64,000 nt of DNA from Clostridia bacterium. Lineage in GTDB: Bacteria > Bacillota > Clostridia > Oscillospirales > Acutalibacteraceae. The DNA lies in contig JAKSQO010000013.1 of the NCBI GenBank assembly GCA_024404095.1, positions 1-64,000 of the forward strand. The letters are read 5' to 3'. This document shows, one piece after another, positions 33,714-42,025 of the stretch. Within the stretch, counting starts at the first letter, position 1; each line of letters opens with the position of its first letter. The notes below the pieces were generated by a model. The model was given only the letters and a program-made list of their open reading frames with translations, made no database searches and was not told where the DNA came from. Position numbers and translations under genes: made by a program.

Positions 33714-36212
33714 ATGTTTAAAGCTGTCAATTCATTTTTTCTGAGCATAATTATGCTTTTTTTATCAATATTCGGAATTTCATTCAAACATAAGGAATCA
33801 AAGGTGATAGGCTTGAATTTATCAGATTATACCGTAACAGGTGAAAACGAAAATACAAAAGAACTCAAAGAACTCTTTGCAGAAGTAAGCAAGCGTCAGC
33901 CGACTGTAACTGAGTGTAAAGAGAAAAAGCCGTTTGCTGATAATAACAGAATAACCGCTGTTTTCTTTGATGGCGAAAAATACAAAGGTAGAACCACTAA
34001 GATTTTTGCTTATATCGGTTTTCCCGAAAATGCAAGTGCAGACCACCCTGTTCCTGCAATGGTGCTTGTTCACGGCGGTGCGGGACACGCATATGCCGAT
34101 TGGGTAAAATACTGGGTTGACAACGGCTATGCCGCAATCTCGGTTGACGGCTTCGGTCAACAGCCCAATGACGGATATTACAAGGGCGACGGAGATAACG
34201 ACAGCTGGACTGTCAATCCCGAATCACACCCGACCATTGACGAGCTTCGTTCAGCAGACAAGCCTTTCAAGGAGCAATGGTTCTATCATTACGTGTCAGA
34301 CGTTATACTTTCAAACACAATCATCCGCAATGATGAGCGTGTAATCGCTGACAAAGTCGGCATCACAGGCATTTCATGGGGAAGCATTGCAACAAGCGTT
34401 GCTATCTCCTACGACAGTCGCTTTGCATTCGCCATTCCTGTTTACGGCTGCGGTTTTCTCAACCACAGCACAGCCGCAATCGGTGCATTTTGCAGCAGTC
34501 AGGAATATATCGACAAGTGGGAGCCGTCACACCTTATTGATAAGGTTGATATGCCTATTCTCTATGTCAACGGCGACGATGACCCGTTCTTCTCGGCAAA
34601 CTGCAACACGGCTTCTGCGGCAAACGCAAAAAATGCATCTGTCACATATGTGCACGGTATGCTTCACGGACAGAACCCCGGCTCACGTCAGCCCGAGATT
34701 CTGCGCTTCGCCAACGAACAGAACGGTATCGGCGAAGGCAATATAAAAATTACAGAGGTTTCTTTTGACGGCAGACGAGCTGTTGTTTCGTTCACCGCTC
34801 CCGAGGATATTGACAACCTTAAGGTTAAGGTTTATTATCGTGACAGCGAGCTTGAATACAACGGACTTGAAATCAAAAAGGGCTGGTCTAAAAAGAGTGG
34901 TATAGTTCTTGGCGATAAGGCAAACGTCAGAGTACCCGACAAGGCCACAATGTTCTATATCTCCGTAGAGGGCAAGACAGGCAAGCTCTTTGACAAGGAC
35001 ACCGTAAGAGGTACAACAGGTATCTACACAACTGATGTTCTAACAAGTGCAGGCTCATACGCAAAAGACCTAAATGCGGAAAAGCTTGGAAAGAAAATCA
35101 CAAAAACAATTAAAAAGGATATTTCAGACGGTAAGGTCGGCGGCGCCGAGCTGCTTGTCAATCAGTATGGCGAGCGTGTGTTTGACGGAGTTTTCGGAGA
35201 CAAAATTGTCGGCAAAGAAGCTCTTGAAAAGAACGCGGTTTACCGCCTTGCTTCAATGACAAAACCCGTAACGGCTGTTGCAATGCTTATTGAATATGAG
35301 CGCGGCAACCTTGATATTTATGCTGATGTTTCAGACTATCTTGACGGCTACACAAATATGTATGTCGGTAAATTTGATGAAAACGGACAGGTTGTTCCCG
35401 ATAAGCCTGCCAAAAACAGCATCAAGGTTTACCAATGTGTTTCACATATAAGCGGTATCGGTTCGGGTGTTCTCGGTGACGCGGTTTATAACGGACTGCC
35501 TGCCGGGCAGAGAACAGTTCAGAGTGTTGCAAAATATCTCTCTGACAAGCCGCTTGAATTCGACCCGGGCACATCGCAGTCATACAGCACAGCAGCATAT
35601 GACGTTGTTGCCGCTATTATTGAAAATATCTCGGGGATGTCATATGAGGAATATCTCAAGGTAAACATATTTGACAAGCTCGGAATGAATGACACAACCT
35701 TTGCTCCGAATGAAGAACAGTTCAACAGAATGATCGGTCTTCACAACAGAACTGAGGACGGCAAGGCTGTATTTGCCGAGTCTGTGCCAAACTGCGTTAT
35801 GGCAAACTTCCCGATAACATACCATTGTGCAGGCGGTGGACTTGCGTCAACAGCTGAGGATTATATAAAATTTGCCGAGATGCTTCTCAATGAGGGTGTC
35901 GGTGAAAACGGTGTGCGTATTCTCTCGGCTGAGTCAGTACGTCTTATGCGTACACCCGTAGTTGATGATACAATCATGCCGGGCAATCAGAAATGGGGTC
36001 TCGGTGTCAGAGTAATCTGCGGCGACAACCATACCCTGCCAAACGGAAGCTTCGGTTGGAGCGGTATGTACGGTTCACATTTCTGGATTGACCCGACGAA
36101 TAAAATCACCGCCATTTATATGAAAAACTCACTTTATGACGGTGGTGCAGGTTCAAAAACCTCGATTCAGTTTGAAAAAGATGTGATGGATTCTATAAGA
36201 AAGCTGGGCTGA
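33714..36212 (+). CDS. Alpha/beta-hydrolase (acetyl-esterase-like) fused to a class C beta-lactamase-family serine hydrolase
   Basis: 832 residues. An N-terminal hydrophobic segment (about residues 5-25, signal anchor or signal peptide) is followed by an alpha/beta hydrolase with VLVHGGAGHA (oxyanion region), the nucleophile elbow GISWGS (Ser about 222), the acid in NGDDDPF and the His in GMLHGQNPG, resembling acetyl-xylan or cephalosporin-C deacetylases. After a ~100-residue beta-rich linker comes a beta-lactamase/esterase domain: SMTK (Ser about 515), YSTAAYDV as the Tyr motif and CAGGGLAST as the third motif. Both catalytic sets look intact, so the protein is probably a two-activity esterase acting outside the membrane on decorated glycans. 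Fusion of these two families in one chain is unusual. Confidence 0.88.
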   Translation: MFKAVNSFFLSIIMLFLSIFGISFKHKESKVIGLNLSDYTVTGENENTKELKELFAEVSKRQPTVTECKEKKPFADNNRITAVFFDGEKYKGRTTKIFAYIGFPENASADHPVPAMVLVHGGAGHAYADWVKYWVDNGYAAISVDGFGQQPNDGYYKGDGDNDSWTVNPESHPTIDELRSADKPFKEQWFYHYVSDVILSNTIIRNDERVIADKVGITGISWGSIATSVAISYDSRFAFAIPVYGCGFLNHSTAAIGAFCSSQEYIDKWEPSHLIDKVDMPILYVNGDDDPFFSANCNTASAANAKNASVTYVHGMLHGQNPGSRQPEILRFANEQNGIGEGNIKITEVSFDGRRAVVSFTAPEDIDNLKVKVYYRDSELEYNGLEIKKGWSKKSGIVLGDKANVRVPDKATMFYISVEGKTGKLFDKDTVRGTTGIYTTDVLTSAGSYAKDLNAEKLGKKITKTIKKDISDGKVGGAELLVNQYGERVFDGVFGDKIVGKEALEKNAVYRLASMTKPVTAVAMLIEYERGNLDIYADVSDYLDGYTNMYVGKFDENGQVVPDKPAKNSIKVYQCVSHISGIGSGVLGDAVYNGLPAGQRTVQSVAKYLSDKPLEFDPGTSQSYSTAAYDVVAAIIENISGMSYEEYLKVNIFDKLGMNDTTFAPNEEQFNRMIGLHNRTEDGKAVFAESVPNCVMANFPITYHCAGGGLASTAEDYIKFAEMLLNEGVGENGVRILSAESVRLMRTPVVDDTIMPGNQKWGLGVRVICGDNHTLPNGSFGWSGMYGSHFWIDPTNKITAIYMKNSLYDGGAGSKTSIQFEKDVMDSIRKLG

Positions 36213-36213
36213 A

Positions 36214-37050
36214 ATGTTAGGAGTTATTGATGTCGGTGGCGGTCTGCGCGGAATATACGGCGCAGGTGTGTTCGACCGTTGCATAGACGAAAAAATACAT
36301 TTTGACAACTGCATAGGTGTTTCCGCAGGCGGTGCAAATGTAATCACCTATATGGCAGGACAGAAAGGCAGGAACTACCGTTTTTATTATGACTACGCAT
36401 TCCGTAAGGAGTATATGAGCCTTTCAAATTTTGCAAAAACAGGCTCATATATAGGACTTGACTACATTTACGGCACACTTTCCAACGAAGACGGTGAAGA
36501 CCCTGTTGATTTTGACAATGTAACAGCTTATGACGGCACAATCACTGTGGTTGCAACTGATGCAGATACCGCTAAACCCCACTATTTCAGCAAAGATGAT
36601 TTCAGCAGAAACAACTACCGTCCTTTATGCGCATCATGCTGTATTCCTATTGTATGTAAGCCCGTTGATATCGGCGGTTCAATGTACTTTGACGGCGGAG
36701 TAGCTGACCCCGTTCCCATTGACAAGGCCTTTCAGATGGGATGCGACAAAGTAGTTGTTGTGCTGACAAAACCCGTTGATTATATTCGTGACGGAAAAAC
36801 CGATACACGCGGTGCGATGCTTATTGAAAAGAAATATCCGCTTATTGCCAAAGCACTCCGACACAGAGCGGATATATATAACAGTGCAGTTGCTAAGTCC
36901 CAAGAATACGAAAAACAGGGCAAGTGCCTGATTATTGCTCCCGATGACTGCTGCGGTGTAACCACACTTTCAAAAAACAAAAAGAGCCTTGACGCGCTTT
37001 ATATGAAAGGCTACAAGGATGCTTCAAAAATAAAAGATTTCATCATATAA
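36214..37050 (+). CDS. Patatin-like phospholipase
   Basis: 278 residues with the patatin catalytic dyad. The oxyanion glycine motif is GGGLRGIYGAGVFD at the N-terminus, the nucleophile elbow GVSAGGAN (about residues 35-42), and the Asp motif DGGVADPVP near residue 160. Bacterial patatins without a signal peptide, as here, are cytoplasmic acyl hydrolases that cleave lipids. The gene starts one base after the esterase fusion and is 14 bases before the MBL protein, so it belongs to the same transcript. Its link to the glycan enzymes upstream is not obvious; membrane lipid turnover or hydrolysis of an acylated product are options. Confidence 0.9.
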   Translation: MLGVIDVGGGLRGIYGAGVFDRCIDEKIHFDNCIGVSAGGANVITYMAGQKGRNYRFYYDYAFRKEYMSLSNFAKTGSYIGLDYIYGTLSNEDGEDPVDFDNVTAYDGTITVVATDADTAKPHYFSKDDFSRNNYRPLCASCCIPIVCKPVDIGGSMYFDGGVADPVPIDKAFQMGCDKVVVVLTKPVDYIRDGKTDTRGAMLIEKKYPLIAKALRHRADIYNSAVAKSQEYEKQGKCLIIAPDDCCGVTTLSKNKKSLDALYMKGYKDASKIKDFII

Positions 37051-37064
37051 AAAGGAGACCGACG

Positions 37065-38417
37065 ATGAATTACCCCGAAAGCGCAATTTTCAACGCATTC
37101 CCGAAGTTTAGCAAAGAATTCACAGGTGACTACAACTGCCGTGAAAACTGCTATCTCAGACTTTATAAAAACGCAGACAAAAAAAGCTTCTTTTCATATA
37201 TAGAAAAGCTTAAAGCTGATGGATTTGAAGTTATTCAGCAGAATGAAATTGACGGCAATCTTTTTGCCGTTCTCGGTGGAAAGGTATTTGTAACTCTGTT
37301 CTACACCCCTTGTGACAGTATACTCAGAGTAACCGCAAGCGAGGAAAATCAAAATCCGAACTTTGACAAAACAGACTGCTCAGGCAAATGTCAGACAACA
37401 TTTTACGCATTTGAAAATGACCATACCCTTATCGACTGTGGTATGTGCCTTATAGTACAGTGTCCCGATTACAGCTTTTTCATCGTTGACAGCGGACATT
37501 ATTTTCAGTTCAATGACAATGACCGAATTTATAAGTTTATGCGTGAGCGAACTCCCGCAGGTCAGAAGGTTGTTGTCAACGGTTGGATGATTACCCACGC
37601 GCATACAGACCATATTTCAAAGCTTTCAGATTTTCTTAAATACAACACCAATGACGTTATCATTGAGGGCTTCTATCAAAATCTTCTTGACGGTGCTTAT
37701 GAATGTGAGGACTGGAACACCGAAGAAAGAGAAATGTCAATCAAATTTTTTAAGATTCTTGAAAACTACCCTGCTCCCGTCTACAAGCTTCACACAGGTA
37801 TGCGATTCTATATAAGGAATCTTACATTTAATGTTATGTCAACTCATGAGGATATTTATCCGAAAGCAATCACAGATTACAACGATTCATCCTGCGTTGT
37901 GATGATGGAGGCTGAGGGTTCTAAGGTCTTTATCCCCGGGGATGCCGCCGTTGATGCAGGCGAAGTCATGGAACAGAGATTTTCAGATTCACTTAAATGC
38001 GATATAGTTCAGATTGCTCACCACGGACACACAGGACTAAGCCCCCGATGCTATGAGCTTCTTGGTGCTGACCTTGCAATTTTCCCGATAACTCGTATTA
38101 TGTTTGATGAGGAACTTCCGAGGAAAGAGGCCAACCGCCGTGCAATTGCAATTGCAAACAAGTATTACATCACAAGCGACGGAACAGTAGTTGTTCCCCT
38201 GCCCTACAATAAAGAAACGGTTACCGCCCTGCCTGATGAAACCTTTGAGGATTTTGCAAAGATTCAGCGCATCTGGCGATACAAATACACCAAGGAAAGA
38301 AAAGCTGAGCTTTACGACATTTTTCTTCAGCACGGCGGCAGTGAAGATGCTCTTCTCCTGCCCACAAGTTACCTCGGATTTATTGAGCCGAAGCCCCTTT
38401 TGGAGGACGATGACTGA
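37065..38417 (+). CDS. MBL-fold hydrolase (ComEC/phosphorylcholine-esterase-like group)
   Basis: 450 residues. A ~120-residue N-terminal part with a small alpha/beta layout precedes the metallo-beta-lactamase domain, which has ITHAHTDHISKL (about residue 178), FIPGDAAVDAG and IAHHGHTGLSP, the ligand pattern of MBL proteins related to the ComEC hydrolase domain and teichoic-acid phosphorylcholine esterases. No signal peptide is visible, so it is probably cytoplasmic. It has an excellent aaaggag ribosome binding site and is the last gene of the 31.5-38.4 kb operon. The promoter of the M23 endopeptidase begins 7 bases after its stop. Substrate is unknown. Confidence 0.82.
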   Translation: MNYPESAIFNAFPKFSKEFTGDYNCRENCYLRLYKNADKKSFFSYIEKLKADGFEVIQQNEIDGNLFAVLGGKVFVTLFYTPCDSILRVTASEENQNPNFDKTDCSGKCQTTFYAFENDHTLIDCGMCLIVQCPDYSFFIVDSGHYFQFNDNDRIYKFMRERTPAGQKVVVNGWMITHAHTDHISKLSDFLKYNTNDVIIEGFYQNLLDGAYECEDWNTEEREMSIKFFKILENYPAPVYKLHTGMRFYIRNLTFNVMSTHEDIYPKAITDYNDSSCVVMMEAEGSKVFIPGDAAVDAGEVMEQRFSDSLKCDIVQIAHHGHTGLSPRCYELLGADLAIFPITRIMFDEELPRKEANRRAIAIANKYYITSDGTVVVPLPYNKETVTALPDETFEDFAKIQRIWRYKYTKERKAELYDIFLQHGGSEDALLLPTSYLGFIEPKPLLEDDD

Positions 38418-38423
38418 TACAGG

Positions 38424-38452
38424 TTGACTAAAACAATTTTTCGTGATATACT
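38424..38452 (+). promoter_or_regulatory. promoter of the M23 endopeptidase gene
   Basis: TTGACT (38424-38429) and TATACT (38447-38452), spacer 17. The -35 region TTGACTAAAAC is identical to that of the promoter at 26257. Confidence 0.8.
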
Positions 38453-38492
38453 TAATTATATATTTCTTTATAAGCACCTAAAGGAGTTAATT

Positions 38493-39785
38493 ATGAACAC
38501 GATGAAACGAATGCTTTCCCTACTGATGACATTCTCCGTCATCTTCGTGAGTGTTGCGTTCTTTGCTCCCCGAACACAGGCAAAGACAATATCTTCACTT
38601 AAGGAAGAGCAGAGTCAGATACAGGCAAAAATTGATGAAAGCGAGAAAAAGCTTACATCACTTAATAATCAGATAAACTCACAGGAGCAGGTTATTTCCG
38701 AGTTAAACAAACAGCTCAGCAATCTCAGCGACGAGTATAACAACGTCAAAATGCAGAAATACGTTGTTGACGGTGAAATAGCCGAAACTCAGAAAAAGAT
38801 TGAAGATCTTAACGCAGAAATCGCAAAGAAAGACGCAGAAATTGAGCAGACAATTCAGCTCTTCTGCAAGCGTCTTCGTGCGAATTATATGGCAGGAAGC
38901 TCTTCGACACTCGAGATGCTCTCAAACGCTTCAAGCGTTTCCGTATTTCTTAACAGACTTGAGCTTCTTAAGCGTGTAACAAACAATGACCAGGCACTTG
39001 TTGATGAGCTTAACAAGGAAATCAACGACCTTGAAAAAGCAAAATCTGATCTTGAAGCGGAAAAGCTGAAGCTTGTTCAGAAACAGGCAGAACTCGGTAA
39101 GGTTGAAGCTGACCTTCAGTCAACACTCAACGCTATCAAGGTTAAATCAGAAGAGGTTGACCGCAAGCTGTCACAGCTTCAGAATACCGCAAGTGAGATT
39201 CACGAAAATATAAAGGATTTTGACGCACAGGAAGCACAGATTCAGAAGGAAATCAACAGAATCTATGCACAGCAAAAAGCCGCTGAAGCCGCAAAGAGAA
39301 GAGCTCAGCAGCAACAGCAGGCAAACAAAAATAATAACAACAGCGGTGCTTCTTACTACACTCCGAAGCCTAATCCGTCAACAGGCTTTGCATTCCCGGT
39401 TCATTACAGCGGCTGCTATCTTTCAAGCGGCTTCGGTTACAGAAGTGCTTCTATCTCGGGTAACGCATTCCACGGAGGAATTGACATAACAGGCGGCAAC
39501 ATTTACGGACAGCCTGTTATCGCTTCAAGAAGCGGTACAGTTATTGTTGCGGAGCATTACAGCAACTCAGGCTACGGTCACTATGTAATGCTTGACCACG
39601 GTGACGGATATCAGACACTTTACGGTCATTGCTCCTCAGTTGTAGTCAATAAGGGCGACTATGTAAAGCAGGGACAGGTAATCGCTTACGTCGGCTCAAC
39701 AGGCAACTCGACAGGTCCTCACCTCCACTTTGAAGTAAGATATCAGGGCGAAAAACTCAACCCCTTAAACTACGTTTCTTTCTGA
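38493..39785 (+). CDS. Secreted coiled-coil M23 metallo-endopeptidase (EnvC/murein hydrolase-like)
   Basis: 430 residues. A signal peptide (to about residue 33, TQA) is followed by a long coiled coil (about residues 38-270, heptads such as EEQSQIQAKIDESEKKL), a Gln/Asn-rich linker, and a LytM/M23 domain with zinc ligands in AFHGGIDITGG, HYVMLDHGDGYQTLYGHC and GPHLHFEVRYQG. It should cleave peptidoglycan cross-bridges or activate amidases during daughter-cell separation, as EnvC-like proteins do. The ATG at 38493 has aaggag 8 bases upstream; the frame extends 23 codons earlier through the promoter. It is monocistronic. Confidence 0.93.
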   Translation: MNTMKRMLSLLMTFSVIFVSVAFFAPRTQAKTISSLKEEQSQIQAKIDESEKKLTSLNNQINSQEQVISELNKQLSNLSDEYNNVKMQKYVVDGEIAETQKKIEDLNAEIAKKDAEIEQTIQLFCKRLRANYMAGSSSTLEMLSNASSVSVFLNRLELLKRVTNNDQALVDELNKEINDLEKAKSDLEAEKLKLVQKQAELGKVEADLQSTLNAIKVKSEEVDRKLSQLQNTASEIHENIKDFDAQEAQIQKEINRIYAQQKAAEAAKRRAQQQQQANKNNNNSGASYYTPKPNPSTGFAFPVHYSGCYLSSGFGYRSASISGNAFHGGIDITGGNIYGQPVIASRSGTVIVAEHYSNSGYGHYVMLDHGDGYQTLYGHCSSVVVNKGDYVKQGQVIAYVGSTGNSTGPHLHFEVRYQGEKLNPLNYVSF

Positions 39786-39793
39786 TTATAGTA

Positions 39794-39825
39794 AAAGCCT
39801 TCCAAATGGAAGGCTTTATTTTTGT
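39794..39825 (+). terminator. terminator of the M23 endopeptidase gene
   Basis: Ten-bp stem AAAGCCTTCC / GGAAGGCTTT with an AAAT loop, followed by ATTTTTG. Confidence 0.92.
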
Positions 39826-39832
39826 TTTTCTA

Positions 39833-39861
39833 TTGATGTAATCACATAACCGTGATATAAT
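39833..39861 (+). promoter_or_regulatory. promoter of tRNA-Arg
   Basis: TTGATG (39833-39838) and TATAAT (39856-39861), spacer 17, 12 bases before the mature tRNA 5' end. Confidence 0.7.
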
Positions 39862-39873
39862 AAGTATATGTTT

Positions 39874-39950
39874 CCGCCCGTAGCATAATTGGATAATGCA
39901 TCAGATTCCGATTCTGACGACTGGGAGTTCGAACCTCTTCGGGCGGGCCA
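39874..39950 (+). tRNA. tRNA-Arg (anticodon CCG), CCA encoded
   Basis: 77 bases fold into a full cloverleaf: acceptor CCGCCCG / CGGGCGG, D stem GCAT / ATGC, anticodon stem TCAGA / TCTGA with loop TTCCGAT (anticodon CCG), T arm GGGAG-TTCGAAC-CTCTT, discriminator G and an encoded CCA. It reads the CGG codon. The last 17 bases plus two following A are repeated 202 bases downstream. Confidence 0.95.
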
Positions 39951-39953
39951 AAC

Positions 39954-39986
39954 AAAAAGAACATGCCGCAAGGTATGTTCTTTTTG
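39954..39986 (+). terminator. terminator after tRNA-Arg
   Basis: Long stem AAAAAGAACATGCC-GCAA-GGTATGTTCTTTTT directly behind the tRNA CCA, with a U-rich 3' arm. Confidence 0.85.
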
Positions 39987-40156
39987 CTTAAGAAGCGGTT
40001 CGAACTCTGTGAGGGTGAACGGCGTTAAGAAAACAGTTCAGTGAACTGTTTTCAGCCGTGAAGTCCGAGGCGGGTACTGTTGTGCAACAACGGTCGCCGA
40101 GGATGCTGTACGCAAGGCTTTGCCGCAGCGGACATCCTCTTCGGGCGGGCCAAAAA
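39987..40156. repeat. highly palindromic segment ending in a second copy of the tRNA-Arg 3' end
   Basis: This gene-free stretch holds a chain of inverted repeats: a near-perfect 12-bp hairpin (GAAAACAGTTCA / TGAACTGTTTTC, 40029-40053), a hairpin GTTGT-GCA-ACAAC (40079-40091) inside a longer stem GGCG...CGCC (about 40070-40098), and GAGGATG / CATCCTC (40099-40139). It ends with CCTCTTCGGGCGGGCCAAA (40136-40154), identical to 39934-39952 at the tRNA 3' end. A T-loop-like GGTTCGAAC occurs near 39996. No credible protein is encoded. Confidence 0.75.
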
Positions 40157-40177
40157 GGGGCTGTAAAAAAACAGCCT

Positions 40178-40213
40178 GAAAAAATCGAGGTTCACCATAA
40201 AAAGTGAACCTCG
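40178..40213 (-). terminator. terminator of the IS transposase
   Basis: Minus-strand stem CGAGGTTCAC / GTGAACCTCG with an 8-base loop followed by ATTTTTTC, inside the left IS end. Confidence 0.85.
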
Positions 40214-40345
40214 GTCATTTTTTACCTTTCGGATTTGATTTGCGAATGATTTTATCTGAAAATTGTAATTTTTGGGAATAGCTAAATAAACCTGAGGATA
40301 TTGTATCCCCAAGGAAATTAACAATTATTAAAAACTTTTCGATAA

Positions 40346-41920
40346 CTATGCAGCGTTTGCTTTTGCAGATTTCTTCAAGTGGTATTTATGCAGATTAAAA
40401 CTGCTGCAAATCAATGAAATTTCGAACATTATGCCATCAAGTCCTCTTCTGCGGGCTCTTGTATAGGCATGATTCCATTTTATTGAACCAAAAGCTCCCT
40501 CTGCCTGAATGCTTCTATTCATTCGAAGAAGAGCACCATGTAAACAATTAAGATTACAAAGCACTTCTTCATGAAAAGCAGATAATTCTTCATTCAATCG
40601 GACAATGCGGTTGTCTTTCGATTTATGACAGTTTTGTTTTAACTGACAATCGCTACAATCCTCGCATTGATAGAGCTCTTCTGTTCTTCCGTATTGATTA
40701 CCTTTTATCTTTCTGGTTGCCAGATAATGAAATTCTTTTCCGTTCGGACATATGGGATATCCGTTTCCGTTAATTGGAAAGTTAACTGCTCTGTAGGGAT
40801 CATTATGGTATTTCTTGTCTTCTGTTTCTTTATTGTACATTGTAAATTTCATGAATTTCTTCATTCCGTGCTGTTCACAAAAAAGATAATTATTAAAACT
40901 TCCGTATCCGGCATCTGCCACAGGATATTCGGGATAAAATCCGTATATATCATAAAATCTGCTCATTAAAGGCTGAAAACAATCCATATCACTTGCATAC
41001 TGCTTTATGTCATAGACCGCAATATATTCATCACATATTCCAAGTTGAATATTGTATCCGGGAAGAAGCTGATCGTTACCCATGTAATCTGTTTTCATTC
41101 TCATAAAAGTCGCATCGTTATCAGTTTTTGAATAACTGTTTCTTTCTTCTCCGCAAATACGGATATGCTCGGCGTATTTTTTCAGTTTTTCGGTATATTC
41201 GATGAGTCGATCATACAGTCTTTGTTCTTGTGTTTTATGATGTCCTCTTCCTCTGACGATTTCTTCCGGCTTGATTCCGGTCACTGATATATATTTCTCC
41301 GTAATTTCTTCAAGATACTCAATGGCATACTCTTCCCGGGTTCCGAACTGCACTCCCTGGTAAACGATCAATTCATTGATCTCTTCAAGCAAGGAAGTTA
41401 CTTTCAAAAAAGTTTTTTCTCTGTTTTTTAAACTGCTCTTTTTCCAGACCCAGCTATATTTGTTTGCATTTGCAATCAGCTTGGTTCCATCAAGATAAAT
41501 ATGATTCAAATCGACTTCTTCTTCAGCAAAGATGTAAGTATTTATTTCGGTAAATATTTCTTCAATGGATTTGGACAGTGTATCTCTCATAAAATTGTCG
41601 ATCGTCATGAAACTCGGAGCGTCATCTTCATCAAGTATCCACATAAAACGAATATCTGTTTTGCAGAGTTTCTCTATATCCCGAACTGAACAGTATCCAT
41701 ATTCCATAAAGGCAAACAGTATAACTTTGAGAAGTTTTTCGGAATCATATCTCGGACGACCTGTCCTGCTTTCCTTAACGGCAAGGTATTTATTCAGGTC
41801 AACATGATCCATCACTTCACAAAAAGTATATACCGGGTCAGAAATTTCTATAATTTTTGAAATTTCCAGTGGCATTTTCAATTGATATGGTGTAATATTA
41901 TTATGTGATTGATTTTTCAT
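40346..41920 (-). CDS. IS1182-family DDE transposase
   Basis: 524 residues, full length. The N-terminal DUF772-like helical region (TGRPRYDSEKLLKVILFAFM, YCSVRDIEKLCKTDIRFMWI) is followed by the DDE catalytic domain: IYLDGTKLIANANKYSW (first Asp), YPVADAGYGSFNNY (second Asp) and, near the end, NRSIQAEGAFGSIKWNH (Glu). A cysteine cluster (CEDCSDCQLKQNCHK) lies between them, as in many IS1182 transposases. The frame is intact, so the element may be active. No strong ribosome binding site precedes the ATG, and a hairpin upstream may shield it from read-through, a common control in insertion sequences. Confidence 0.93.
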   Translation of the reverse strand: MKNQSHNNITPYQLKMPLEISKIIEISDPVYTFCEVMDHVDLNKYLAVKESRTGRPRYDSEKLLKVILFAFMEYGYCSVRDIEKLCKTDIRFMWILDEDDAPSFMTIDNFMRDTLSKSIEEIFTEINTYIFAEEEVDLNHIYLDGTKLIANANKYSWVWKKSSLKNREKTFLKVTSLLEEINELIVYQGVQFGTREEYAIEYLEEITEKYISVTGIKPEEIVRGRGHHKTQEQRLYDRLIEYTEKLKKYAEHIRICGEERNSYSKTDNDATFMRMKTDYMGNDQLLPGYNIQLGICDEYIAVYDIKQYASDMDCFQPLMSRFYDIYGFYPEYPVADAGYGSFNNYLFCEQHGMKKFMKFTMYNKETEDKKYHNDPYRAVNFPINGNGYPICPNGKEFHYLATRKIKGNQYGRTEELYQCEDCSDCQLKQNCHKSKDNRIVRLNEELSAFHEEVLCNLNCLHGALLRMNRSIQAEGAFGSIKWNHAYTRARRRGLDGIMFEISLICSSFNLHKYHLKKSAKANAA

Positions 41921-41945
41921 TGTTACTAAAATTATATCACAAAAA

Positions 41946-41982
41946 GAACCGCAATCCTACATTTTTTGTAAGATTGCGGTTC
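41946..41982. promoter_or_regulatory. hairpin in the transposase leader
   Basis: GAACCGCAATC / GATTGCGGTTC (11 bp, extended by an inner TAC/GTA) within the right IS end, just upstream of the transposase start and of a TATAAT box. It would fold in read-through transcripts entering the IS. Confidence 0.6.
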
Positions 41983-42025
41983 GCCTTTTTATGGGACTTT
42001 TTTTACAGCTCCTTTTATTTTATAT

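Larger units (their letters stand above)
40157..42012 (-). mobile_element. IS1182-family insertion sequence, about 1.86 kb
   Basis: The element is bounded by imperfect terminal inverted repeats: left GGGGCTGTAAAAAAACAGCC (40157-40176) and right, on the other strand, GGAGCTGTAAAAAAAGTCCC (42012-41993), 16 of 20 identical; four further A on each outer side also match. It carries one transposase gene. A hairpin terminator lies inside the left end and another hairpin (41946-41982) inside the right end, in front of the transposase. No clear target-site duplication is visible. The right end is about 14 bases from the stop codon of the next gene. Confidence 0.85.

Noticed and set aside
39987..40030. 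second tRNA gene suggested by GGTTCGAAC
   Set aside because: Only a T-loop-like stretch is present; no acceptor, D or anticodon stems can be formed around it.
40052..40324. 90-codon minus-strand frame
   Set aside because: Lies over the palindromic segment and IS left end; composition follows the hairpins and no ribosome binding site is present.
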